From contig JAJFVC010000086.1 in assembly GCA_021372005.1 (NCBI GenBank), positions 1-51,166 of the forward strand: a stretch of DNA of 51,166 nucleotides, given 5' to 3'. Below the pieces are notes generated by a model. The model had not been told where the DNA came from, searched no databases, and was given only the letters and a program-made list of their open reading frames with translations. How positions within the stretch are numbered: position 1 is the stretch's first letter; every line of letters starts with the position of its first letter. Both the position numbers and the translations under genes were made by a program. Below are positions 37,401 through 43,928 of this stretch, one piece after another. This DNA is from Planctomycetaceae bacterium (lineage in GTDB: Bacteria; Planctomycetota; Planctomycetia; Pirellulales; Thermoguttaceae).

Positions 37401-37980
37401 AAAAGTACGAAAGCCGGTTGGCCAAAATGGCGTGGCTGCTGCCCGTGCCCGAGAACACGTCCATGTCGCTCAAGTCGCGGGACTGCAACAGCGCGTAGTC
37501 GCTGCCGATGACGCCGACGAACACGCCGGTCTTGGACTGCGCGATTTGGCTCGGGGGCAAGCCGGCGTCTTCGAGCGCTTCCCATGCGACTTCCAACAAC
37601 AGGCGATGTTGCGGATCCACGCGAACGGCTTCACGCGGCGAGATGCCGAAGAATTCGGCGTCGAACTCGTCGACTTTATCGAGAAAGCCGCCCCACCGGG
37701 TGTTCATCTTGCCCGGCGCGGACGGATCGGGATCATAATAGTCATCGACATTCCAACGCGCGGCAGGCACCTCTTCAATCGCGTTGACGCCGTTGCACAA
37801 TTCGCGCCAAAACGCCTCGGGGCTTTGACCGCCGCCTGGGAAACGACAACCAATTCCGATCACGGCGATCGGTTCGGTTTGCGCATAATCGCGCTGGGCA
37901 AGCTTGGCTTGCGCCTGTTTCAGCAAATAGACCGCATTCTGCAACGGAGTCAACGACTCCGCGCGTGGTTCGACACCCAT
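31405..37980 (-). CDS. Type I PKS module KS-AT-DH-ER-KR-ACP
   Basis: 2191 residues. N-terminal docking helices (LTPLQNAVYLLKQAQAKL); KS about 39-465 with Cys207 (DTACSSS), His342 (EAHGTGT) and the GHLES histidine all present; AT about 565-860 with Ser657 in GHSVGE and HAFH (757-760), the malonyl-type motif; DH about 930-1200 with His965 and D1134xxxQ1138 (the usual Gly in HxxxG is Gln); ER about 1445-1745 with HAASGGVGLAAIQ; KR about 1785-1965 with TGGLGGLG, an LDD (B-type) motif and Tyr1934; ACP Ser2100 in GFDSLTGVEF; C-terminal docking tail (MSEQEMEALVAKQLEEL). All reductive domains look intact, so one malonyl extension to a saturated chain is predicted. No methyltransferase domain. Confidence 0.93.
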   Translation of the reverse strand: MGVEPRAESLTPLQNAVYLLKQAQAKLAQRDYAQTEPIAVIGIGCRFPGGGQSPEAFWRELCNGVNAIEEVPAARWNVDDYYDPDPSAPGKMNTRWGGFLDKVDEFDAEFFGISPREAVRVDPQHRLLLEVAWEALEDAGLPPSQIAQSKTGVFVGVIGSDYALLQSRDLSDMDVFSGTGSSHAILANRLSYFLNVNGPSVALDTACSSSLVTVHLACQSLRRGESDMALAGGINLILSPEMTLALTKAHMMAPDGRCKAFDATANGYVRGEGCGMIVLKRLSDATAAGDRILALVRGTAVNHDGRSNGLSAPNGPAQEAVIRTALADAGLSPTDISYIEAHGTGTKLGDPIEIEALREALCAGRSADRPLMVGSVKTNIGHLESAAGVAGLVKVAMMLRHGQVPPHLHLQQINPLLRIDGAPLEIPTAMCDWPRWDGVPHCAGISAFGFGGTNGHVILSEAPSQETPKPSEVERPRHLMTLSARTSHALVEQAVRYAACFEAEPSTSPADAAFTANVGRDHFPYRAAIATATIDELRDRLQAFAADPEKSNIHAGQSQVDRLPRIGFLFTGQGAQYAGMGRLLYETQPTFRAAMDACDAALRSELDRPLLSLLNDPDATLLNQTGYTQPAMFAIEYALAALWRRWGIEPTAVMGHSVGEFAAACTAGVFSLEDGIRLIARRAKLMQSLPAGGVMAAVMAAEPIVAAALEAYQGQVAIAALNGPASVVISGDEPAVRQLLEQFDGQGIRSKTLATSHAFHSHRMDPILGQLDEAARSVQYSAPKLGIVSNLTGRLADAQTYADPTYWSRHARSPVRFAESLQAMVDAGCEMFLEIGPSPTLIGMGRRCVTGEQLTWLPSLRPGRDDWQVLLDSLAELYVHGATIDWAGFDRDYVRRKISLPSYPFQRRRYWASGADVGDFDSFSSSRRKGPPLHPLLGRKLVAAASDQVFEASLAANRPAILFDHKIQQQVVMPASGYLEMVLAASAVVHDRPWRVSGATLLEPLLLDKTAKTVQVVLSPEGPSAASFRIVSVSQPKDDSEPVFTALAVGRIESPRGVEPETIDLSACRARFTGPSRDEQWQKDALNRAGLDPGPSFCWIHQHWVTETEGLAELRPANEKDHLGDYQIHPGLLDCGFQLLGAVLPGAGEGIDAYVPMGVDRIQLFDRIESPAWYLVHLRSFNGKVAIGDIRLLDASGRVLAKLEGVRLRRVPRDWLARRLAGPLPDWCYELTWTPQSLPAPEADQTVELGRWLIFDERERLGAVVADQLQSQNQRCTVVPFDATPETRAESVRQFLADPEPGRRGIAYLSNVDINGQASGPNFAAARDHGWGGVLDVVRVMAESNAAEPPRLWLVTRAAQAVAGDRQSPIHLAQSPVWGLGRVIAAELPALACTRVDLDGEGAGVSAAQLADELLRGQGEDQIVYHAGVRRVARLRRLRHGEVGALEIPNGQPYRLDITSRGQLDNVVLRAVPRRQPGPGQVEIRVRATGLNFRDVLNVLDLYPGEPGAMGGECAGEVAAVGPGVEGFKPGDSVIALAPATFASYTLTMAEFVAPKPTHLSFDEAATLPICFVTAELALRQLGRLQPGERVLIHAASGGVGLAAIQIARQIGAEIFATAGSPGKREYLKSLGIAHVFDSRSAAFADEIRQATGGQGVDMVLNSLTGEAIAAGLSVLREGGRFMELGKTDLWDQARVDQFKLGLKFHAIALDHMMAERPKQVGELIRAVVPQFVDKKLVPLPLRTYRIQRIVDALRHMARAEHIGKVVIQAAAGGDFADRGLSLHDDGTYLVTGGLGGLGLKLAGWLVDRGARHLVLLGRSGASDEAKQKIEELEKSGVEVSVRRCDAGNRQQLSELLDDVARTMPPLRGVFHLAGVLDDGTLREQTRERFDRVMAAKMLSAWNLHELTLGLPLDLFVLFSSAAALMGSPGQGNYAAANAFLDALAHYRRWEKRHALSVNWGSWAEVGMAAKLVESEGRRWAAAGLGSIEPVAGMHTLEQLIVDDRTQAGVLPIDWPKFFERIPAGAEPAWLSDMARDAREAVSPGDARPVLLEELQKVTPAERLELALTHIRKQAARVLAIDESNLPDPRRTLNELGFDSLTGVEFANRVGRSVGHHLNPALLFDYPTLETFAGHVVRDVLQMDCGEEASAAKPEPAPEAQQAAQNAAEVEGMSEQEMEALVAKQLEELQK

Positions 37981-38004
37981 GAAAAACGACCCCCCAGCCC
38001 ACAG

Positions 38005-40182
38005 TTACTGTTTCGCCAACTCCTGTAGGAGAAACGCCTGCATCTCGTCGTCCGTCATGCGTTGGACGTCGTAGAGCAAGCGATTTGGATCCGTGTCCCT
38101 CAGCGAAAGATGCGGTTGCGGCGGGCGAAGCGTCGGCACCGACTCCACTTGCGGGCGCACGAGCCAACGGGCCAGCGCGGCGATGTTCGGATGGTTGTAG
38201 ATCGCGGTGGGCGAGAGCCGCCGTCCGAGCCAGCGTTCCAATTGCGCGGCGATCTCCACCGCGTCGACCGACCCCATGCCGAACTCGAGAAAGGGCGTCG
38301 TAACGTGAATTTCCGACGGCGCCAGCTGCAGCCGCGCCGCGATGCGTTCAATCAGCCACGACTCGATGTCGGCGGCCGTGAGCGACTCGGGGCACGCAGC
38401 AGGTAAAATCTCCACGGCAACCTCGCCGTCGGCCGAATCCTCCGCCTTCCACTGCCCCAAAATTTCCAACTGTCCGCTCAAATAGCGTTCCCGGCACGCC
38501 GAACGTCGCGTCTTGCCGCTCGACGTCTTCGGAATCGTGCCCGCACGAACCAAAACAACCGCGTACACCTCCAATTCGTGCTGCGAAGCGACGGCGCCGC
38601 GCACGGCGTTCAATGCGGCGCTCAGGTCTACATGACGGTGGCGAGGCTCGATCTCCTGGACCACGACCAACCGGTCGCGATCGGCCACATCGACCGCAAA
38701 GGCCGCGCAAAAACCCGCCCGGAACGAACCATGCGCATGATCGACCGAACGTTCGATGTCCTCGGGGTAATAGTTTCGGCCGCGAATAATAATGACGTCC
38801 TTCAGCCGGCCCGTCACGTACAACTGCCCATTGCGTTGGAATCCCAAGTCGCCGGTTCGGAGGAACGGCCCCTCGTCGCTGTCCGACAACCGGGCGGCAA
38901 ACGCCGTCTCGGTCGCCTCGGGCCGTTGATAGTAACCGGTCGCCACGCTCGGCCCTTGAACCCAAATCTCGCCGACCATGTCCTCATCGCAGACGCGATG
39001 CGACTCGGGATCGACGATTCGGATGGTTTGACCGGGCAGACACTCGCCCGAGCCGACCAACGTGCGGCATGAAATGTCGTTGTCCTCGGAACGGTCCAAA
39101 ACCTTCACGCGATTTTGGCCCAGCTCATCGGTCCGAACGCGAAGAATCGAAGGCGGCGTAAGCCGCGGTCCGCCGGAGACCATCAGCGTCGCTTCGGCCA
39201 ATCCATAGCATGGGAAAAACGCCTCGCGGCGGAAACCGCACGGGGCAAAGGCCTCGGCAAATCGCTCGATTGTTTCGGCCCGCACCCGTTCGGCGCCGGT
39301 GAACGCCACCTCCCAACTGCTCAGGTCGAGCTTTTCACGCTCGGCCGGCGTAATCTTGCGGACACACAGGTCGTAGGCGAAGTCCGGACCGCCGCTAACC
39401 GTGGCATGCAGCCTGGAAATGGTCTCGAGCCACAAGGCCGGACGCTGCAAAAAGGCCGCCGGCGCAAGCAACGTACACGGGCCGCCGCAAAAGGCCGGCT
39501 GCACGACGCCGCCGATCAGGCCCATGTCGTGGTACAAAGGCAGCCAAAACACGCCCCAGCCGTCCGGGGTGTTGTTGAACGCCTCTTGGATCAACGTGGC
39601 GTTGAACAGCAAGTTGTCGTGGGTCAGCATGACGCCCTTCGGCGACGATGTCGACCCGGACGTATATTGAAGAAACGCCAAATGATCGCCGTTGACATTG
39701 GGATCGTGCCAGACGCGGCTGCGATCGTCCGCAATGCTGTCCACCGCCACCCAGGGCCGCTCGAACAACTTGGTCAGATGGCCATAGGATTGGCGAGCCA
39801 ACTGACGATGGGCCGCGGTGCTCAACACCAAGGACGGCTGAGCCGCTTCAAAGACCGCCTCGATCGAGGACGTCCCGCGATGGCGACCCGGCGGAGCAGC
39901 CGGCACCGCGACGATCCCGGCATACAAACAACCGAAAAACGCGGTGATGAAATCCAATCCGGGCGGGAACAGCAACAAGGCCCGCTCCCCTTCAGCCGCC
40001 AGCGCTTGCAGCTCGCCGCCAATCGCTCTGGCTCGACGGTCCAGATCGCCATAGGTCATGCAAAGCTGTTCTCCACCACGGCCAGGAAGGTACTCAAAGG
40101 CAAGCTTGTCTCGCGTCGCGGACGCACGTGCCCGTAAAATATCGACGACGGTAGTAGATGCAGATGGGCGTTTCGGCAACAT
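38005..40182 (-). CDS. Fatty acyl-AMP ligase fused to ACP (FAAL-ACP)
   Basis: 725 residues. FAAL about 15-575: YTSGSTSSPKGVMLTHDNL, PLYHDMGLIGG, ATVSGGPDFAYDLCVRKI and SSWEVAFTGAERVRAET are family hallmarks that separate it from acyl-CoA ligases; the catalytic C-terminal Lys lies in KTSSGKTRRS. ACP about 598-675 with Ser638 in FGMGSVDAVEI (GMGS in place of the usual LDS). The end, MTDDEMQAFLLQELAKQ, is a docking tail like that of the PKS. FAALs adenylate free fatty acids and load them on the ACP, so this is the starter enzyme of the line. First gene of the run; PKS starts 25 bases after its stop. The ATG at 40182 lacks a good ribosome-binding site, so the exact start is less certain. Confidence 0.92.
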   Translation of the reverse strand: MLPKRPSASTTVVDILRARASATRDKLAFEYLPGRGGEQLCMTYGDLDRRARAIGGELQALAAEGERALLLFPPGLDFITAFFGCLYAGIVAVPAAPPGRHRGTSSIEAVFEAAQPSLVLSTAAHRQLARQSYGHLTKLFERPWVAVDSIADDRSRVWHDPNVNGDHLAFLQYTSGSTSSPKGVMLTHDNLLFNATLIQEAFNNTPDGWGVFWLPLYHDMGLIGGVVQPAFCGGPCTLLAPAAFLQRPALWLETISRLHATVSGGPDFAYDLCVRKITPAEREKLDLSSWEVAFTGAERVRAETIERFAEAFAPCGFRREAFFPCYGLAEATLMVSGGPRLTPPSILRVRTDELGQNRVKVLDRSEDNDISCRTLVGSGECLPGQTIRIVDPESHRVCDEDMVGEIWVQGPSVATGYYQRPEATETAFAARLSDSDEGPFLRTGDLGFQRNGQLYVTGRLKDVIIIRGRNYYPEDIERSVDHAHGSFRAGFCAAFAVDVADRDRLVVVQEIEPRHRHVDLSAALNAVRGAVASQHELEVYAVVLVRAGTIPKTSSGKTRRSACRERYLSGQLEILGQWKAEDSADGEVAVEILPAACPESLTAADIESWLIERIAARLQLAPSEIHVTTPFLEFGMGSVDAVEIAAQLERWLGRRLSPTAIYNHPNIAALARWLVRPQVESVPTLRPPQPHLSLRDTDPNRLLYDVQRMTDDEMQAFLLQELAKQ

Positions 40183-40235
40183 GGCTTGTGCGGATGATTT
40201 ATTCGTTCTTCATCATGGAGTTCATCGGAGGGGCA

Positions 40236-40297
40236 CATCCTTGGCCGAGCACGCTACCTCCCAGGGCAACCCATTATAGAGATATCGTCCAAGGATG
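40236..40297 (-). promoter_or_regulatory. Promoter of the biosynthetic run, with flanking inverted repeat
   Basis: A perfect TATAAT on the minus strand (40273-40278) lies 91 bases upstream of the FAAL start; no good -35 is seen at 17 bp (TACTCA-like only), as expected of an activator-dependent promoter. CATCCTTGG (40236-40244) and CCAAGGATG (40289-40297) are perfect 9-bp inverted arms, one between -35 and -10 and one in the early transcript. They suggest a regulator site. Confidence 0.5.
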
Positions 40298-40899
40298 AGT
40301 AGTACTTGTCGCATAAATATGACAACTGGGCAAAATAGGACAAGGGCTCGCAATCGCCCCCTCAGAGCGGTCTTTTCTCCGATTCCAATCGATTCTCCCC
40401 TATTGGGCATCTCGTCATCCGATTCGCCGTACCTTCTGTTTATTGCTCAGTCGCGGCACAACACGCATGCTTTACCTATCTTCGCAACTTATACAATCCA
40501 GTAAAAAGCACGCTTTTTCGGCCAAAACACGGCAATATAGACAATATAGTGAATCCGCGATGTCTTCTAACGACCAAATTTGAGGCAATACACAATGAAC
40601 TCTGAGAAAAAGTCTGTCTTGCCAAAAAGAGATTTCCTTGTCGTCGTCTTGCGGTAACCTGTGGGCCGACGTCAGTGGCAAGTTACATTTTTTCGCTAGA
40701 AGGTGGATCGATTTCCCCAAACGGGCCGGATCATGTCACATCACGGGCCCAATCAAGCATACCCAAACCTCTCATCTTTCCATCGCAGAAAAACAACCAT
40801 TTGTAGATCCCTCCATCACCCCAATCCGCAAGCAACTCTTGTCGAGAGATGACCCCGATCGCGATAGGCGCACAGCAAGAAAAACAGGCCAAGAAAACG
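40298..40899. other. AT-richer intergenic region, no gene seen
   Basis: No reading frame here looks protein-like. Visible elements are a perfect palindrome AAAAAGC-AC-GCTTTTT (40503-40518) and a short tandem repeat CAATATAGACAATATAGT (40533-40550). The rest is unremarkable, and the stretch separates the biosynthetic run from the tRNA genes. Confidence 0.5.
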
Positions 40900-40922
40900 A
40901 AAAAAGCCCGTCGACGGCGGAC
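40900..40922 (-). terminator. Intrinsic terminator of tRNA-Cys
   Basis: In minus-strand RNA, GUCCG and CGGGC form a 5-bp stem (one G-U pair) around a 7-base loop, followed by six U. It lies 55 bases beyond the tRNA 3' end. Confidence 0.6.
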
Positions 40923-40977
40923 TTCTCATCGTGTCCGAATTTTACAGAAGCCTGTTCGGACTTAGGCCGGAAAGAAG

Positions 40978-41049
40978 AGGCGCCGGTGGGAGTCGGACCC
41001 ACGATGGCGGATTTGCAATCCGCTGCCTTAGCCACTTGGCTACGGCGCC
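40978..41049 (-). tRNA. tRNA-Cys (GCA)
   Basis: 72 nt. Acceptor stem GGCGCCG pairs with CGGCGCC and the discriminator base is U. The D-arm starts UAGCCAAGUGG, the anticodon loop is AUUGCAAAU with anticodon GCA, and the T-arm is GUGGGUCCGACUCCCAC, where the usual UUC is UCC. CCA is not encoded. A strong promoter lies at 41106-41134. Confidence 0.93.
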
Positions 41050-41105
41050 GTGAAAAACATGTTACATTTTACCCAATCTTTCCCGTCCAGCTATTTGGAA
41101 GAGCC

Positions 41106-41134
41106 ATTCTATCGGGGTTGCCGAGGGATGTCAA
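41106..41134 (-). promoter_or_regulatory. Consensus promoter of tRNA-Cys
   Basis: On the minus strand TTGACA (41129-41134), 17 bp, TAGAAT (41106-41111), about 50 bases ahead of the tRNA. The -35 is part of a perfect palindrome GTCAACT-TTACTT-AGTTGAC (41130-41149), whose other half carries a plus-strand TTGACA (41145-41150) without a matching -10. Confidence 0.7.
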
Positions 41135-41354
41135 CTTTACTTAGTTGACACGTGACGAGCAACAAAGGGCTGCGGAAACCTATCGGTTGTGGGCGGACGT
41201 TGTCTTTCGTTTTTGCATCGTTTTTTCTTGGACGCCCTTGGCCGAGTTCGGCAAATGATGTAGACTGGGCGGGTTGATTTTTGGCCGCAGCCGGTCGATG
41301 TGAATGTTGGCGACCTGTGGCTTCCTTCGTAGCGATTCGAACAAATAGCCTTTG
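41135..41354. other. Intergenic region between the divergent tRNA genes
   Basis: Apart from the palindrome at 41130-41149 and the promoter candidate at 41355, I see no gene or stable hairpin here. Confidence 0.4.
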
Positions 41355-41382
41355 TTGCGACGCAAAGACAACAGCCTCTAAT
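41355..41382 (+). promoter_or_regulatory. Probable promoter of tRNA-Arg
   Basis: TTGCGA (41355-41360), 16 bp, TCTAAT (41377-41382), 27 bases ahead of the tRNA. Weaker than the tRNA-Cys promoter. Confidence 0.4.
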
Positions 41383-41409
41383 TCATTAAGCGGCAAGAAG
41401 TTACGACGC

Positions 41410-41483
<74 letters not shown>

Positions 41484-41615
41484 CTTTCTTCTCGGACTTT
41501 ACGTCCACCGGCTGCTCTCAAGCCCAAGAGCCGGATTGGGCTTCTCGAACGACCGTCTTCGCGTAGCTTGCGGCACGTAGCGGAATTCTTCCTCGATGCA
41601 ACTAGAAGGAAAGAC

Positions 41616-42701
41616 ATGAACGATCGAATCGGCATTGTGACCGGCGGCGGCGATTGTCCTGGCTTAAATGCCGTGATTCGCGCGGTGGCCAAGGCGGGCG
41701 CCAAACGCGGTTGGGAGACGATCGGCTTTCTTGGCGGTTTTGAGGGCATTCTCGAGCCCGAGCAATTCATGCCGCTGGATTATCAAAAGCTGAGCGGACT
41801 GCTGACGCGCGGCGGCACGATTTTGGGCACCGCCAACCGCGGTCGATTTTCGGCGAAGGTCGGCGACGGCGAGACCCGGCGGTTGCCCCAGTCGTTGATC
41901 GACGGCGTTCACGCGACTGTGGACAAACAAAAACTTCGCGGCCTGGTGTGCATCGGCGGCGACGGCACGCTGAGCATCGCCCAACAGTTGTTCGAGGGCG
42001 GCGTCCCGGTGGTTGGCGTTCCCAAAACCATCGACAACGATTTGGAGGGCACGCTTTGGACGTTTGGATTTGATTCGGCCGTGGCGTGCGCCACCGATGC
42101 GTTGGACCGGCTGCACACGACGGCCGAGAGCCACAATCGGTTGATGGTGTTGGAGGTGATGGGCCGCCACGCCGGCTGGATCGCCCTGTACGCAGGCGTG
42201 GCCGGCGGCGCCGACGTCATCTTGATTCCCGAGATCCCGTTCCATTACGAAAGCATTTGCGCGAAGATTGCCGACCGAGAACAACGTGAAAACAAGCGAT
42301 TCACGTTGATCACGGTGGCTGAGGGCGCCCGTGAGCAAGATGGCGAGTTGGTTACGGCGGCGGATCAACCGGCCAACCGCGAAACCCGTTTGGGCGGCAT
42401 CGGCGCGGTCGTGGCCGAGGAGTTGGAAAAGCGGACCGGCAAGGAAGCCCGCGTGTGCGTTCTCGGCCACTTGCAGCGCGGCGGCTGTCCGACCAATTTC
42501 GACCGCGCGCTGTGCTGCCTTTTCGGCGCCGAGGCCGTCGAACTGATCGCCGCCGGACGTTTCGGCCGCATGGTGTCCTACCAAGGGACGCACGTGTCGA
42601 ACGTCAAAATCGCCGACGCGGTGGGACGTCTGAAAACGGTGCCGCCCGATGGCGATTTTGCACGCAACGCCCGCGCCTTGGGCATCTGTTTCGGCGACTG
42701 A
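41616..42701 (+). CDS. 6-phosphofructokinase, probably ATP-dependent
   Basis: 361 residues from the ATG at 41616, which has AAGGAAAG upstream; a frame starting 16 codons earlier lacks a site. IVTGGGDCPGLNAVIR opens the fold; GGDGT (Gly117) and PKTIDNDL (Lys137) occupy the positions equivalent to residues 104 and 124 of E. coli PfkA. Gly at the first position favours ATP, and Lys at the second is typical of the PPi-type clade; the combination is known from ATP-dependent clade members in actinobacteria. MGRHAGWIA binds the sugar phosphate. Catalyses fructose-6-phosphate phosphorylation in glycolysis. Stands alone. Confidence 0.9.
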   Translation: MNDRIGIVTGGGDCPGLNAVIRAVAKAGAKRGWETIGFLGGFEGILEPEQFMPLDYQKLSGLLTRGGTILGTANRGRFSAKVGDGETRRLPQSLIDGVHATVDKQKLRGLVCIGGDGTLSIAQQLFEGGVPVVGVPKTIDNDLEGTLWTFGFDSAVACATDALDRLHTTAESHNRLMVLEVMGRHAGWIALYAGVAGGADVILIPEIPFHYESICAKIADREQRENKRFTLITVAEGAREQDGELVTAADQPANRETRLGGIGAVVAEELEKRTGKEARVCVLGHLQRGGCPTNFDRALCCLFGAEAVELIAAGRFGRMVSYQGTHVSNVKIADAVGRLKTVPPDGDFARNARALGICFGD

Positions 42702-42743
42702 GAGCAACCCAGCAGCCGCTTCGGATGCGAAGCCGGATGAGCG

Positions 42744-43778
42744 TCACGCCTTGGAAGAACGTTTAGGCGACGATTCGACTTTTTTCTCGACGCGGCCGAC
42801 ATGGCCGACGTGGTCGGTCAGCGCATGGCCGGTCACCCACGCCCTCGCCCCCGCGTTGCCCTTCAGGTAGGCGTCCCAAAAAGCCGTCGAGCACTCGGCG
42901 ATCAACCGTTGATAGGCAACGTCGTTCGCAGCGGCCGGCCCACGACGGTTGCCCGAGTAGACTAGATGGTCCGAACCGAAAAATGTGATCAGAAATTGAT
43001 CCGGCCCGGCGGCGTGATCGAACGGCAGACGGCGTTGGTTGGCTTGCGTGGTGGCCACGATGCTGTTGTCGGCCGTCCCGGTGATATAGAGACAAGGACT
43101 TGCCATGTCGGCAAACGCAATGTCGAGCGGGACTTGCCCCAGCGGAACCGGCGCACCCATCGCCACAACGGCCTTGACCCGCGGCTCGGCATAGGACACA
43201 TAGCCCGGCAACACTTGGCCGGCGACCCCCAACACAGTCTGCGCGCCGAAGTCGTGGCCGGACAACCCGATCCGACTTAAATCGCATCGATCGATCGGCA
43301 CAACGCCTTCGCGCTGCATCGCGTCGAGCTCGGCGAGTACAAACAACACATCGACCGGTCGGTCTTGGATATTTTGGGGCGAGTAGAACGCCTCTCGCAA
43401 CTCTTTGCGCGGACGGAGCGTTTTCTGGCGAACCGCCGAATCGCTGCCGAGATGCTGCACGTGAACCGAGACGTAACCGCAACGGGCCCAATGGCGTCCC
43501 AAATAATCGCAATCGCTCCGAGATTGTCCCAACCCGGTCGACAACAGGATGACCGGGAATTTTTGCGAGCGATCGCCGCCGGTTGGATAATAAATCCGCG
43601 CCGGCACATCACGATTTCGTTGAACATCCCGCCACATGTGGTCCATCGCGGCGGCGGTATAAAGGCCCGACCCGCCAAACGGCTGCGGCTCATAGGACGA
43701 ATCTGCGGCCTGCGCAACCGCGGAAGAAAGGGCAAAGCCGTACACAACAACCCACAAGAGTGCGATTCGCTTGAACAT
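42744..43778 (-). CDS. Secreted alpha/beta-hydrolase-fold protein with Asp at the nucleophile position
   Basis: 344 residues from the ATG at 43778; a TTG two codons earlier is less likely. Signal peptide FKRIALLWVVVYGFALSSAVAQA. Alpha/beta-hydrolase core of the dienelactone-hydrolase/PAF-acetylhydrolase type: FPVILLSTGLG (oxyanion region), IGLSGHDFGAQT at the nucleophile elbow and FFGSDHLVYSG with the probable catalytic His. The elbow, normally GHSFG, reads GHDFG with Asp176. An Asp nucleophile occurs in haloalkane dehalogenases and epoxide hydrolases, so either altered chemistry or loss of activity is possible. The C-terminus is Lys/Ser-rich. Convergent with the phosphofructokinase gene, which ends 42 bases away. 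Confidence 0.75.
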   Translation of the reverse strand: MFKRIALLWVVVYGFALSSAVAQAADSSYEPQPFGGSGLYTAAAMDHMWRDVQRNRDVPARIYYPTGGDRSQKFPVILLSTGLGQSRSDCDYLGRHWARCGYVSVHVQHLGSDSAVRQKTLRPRKELREAFYSPQNIQDRPVDVLFVLAELDAMQREGVVPIDRCDLSRIGLSGHDFGAQTVLGVAGQVLPGYVSYAEPRVKAVVAMGAPVPLGQVPLDIAFADMASPCLYITGTADNSIVATTQANQRRLPFDHAAGPDQFLITFFGSDHLVYSGNRRGPAAANDVAYQRLIAECSTAFWDAYLKGNAGARAWVTGHALTDHVGHVGRVEKKVESSPKRSSKA

Positions 43779-43928
43779 GACCAAACACTACGTCACGGGT
43801 GCGATTCAGCGAGGCAACTGCGTAAACTGCCCTTCAAGGGAAGAATTTCGACCATTCGCGGATCGCAGTTCAATAATGCGTCGCCGCTCGTGCAATTCGT
43901 ACCTGCGGCAATCTCGCACGGCCTTCGG

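Noticed and set aside
40503-40518. AAAAAGC-AC-GCTTTTT palindrome as a bidirectional terminator
   Set aside because: Two-base loop and A/T-rich stem make a weak hairpin, and no gene ends nearby.
40472-40720. Minus-strand 82-codon frame upstream of the FAAL gene
   Set aside because: No ribosome-binding site; AT-rich intergenic composition and no family resemblance.
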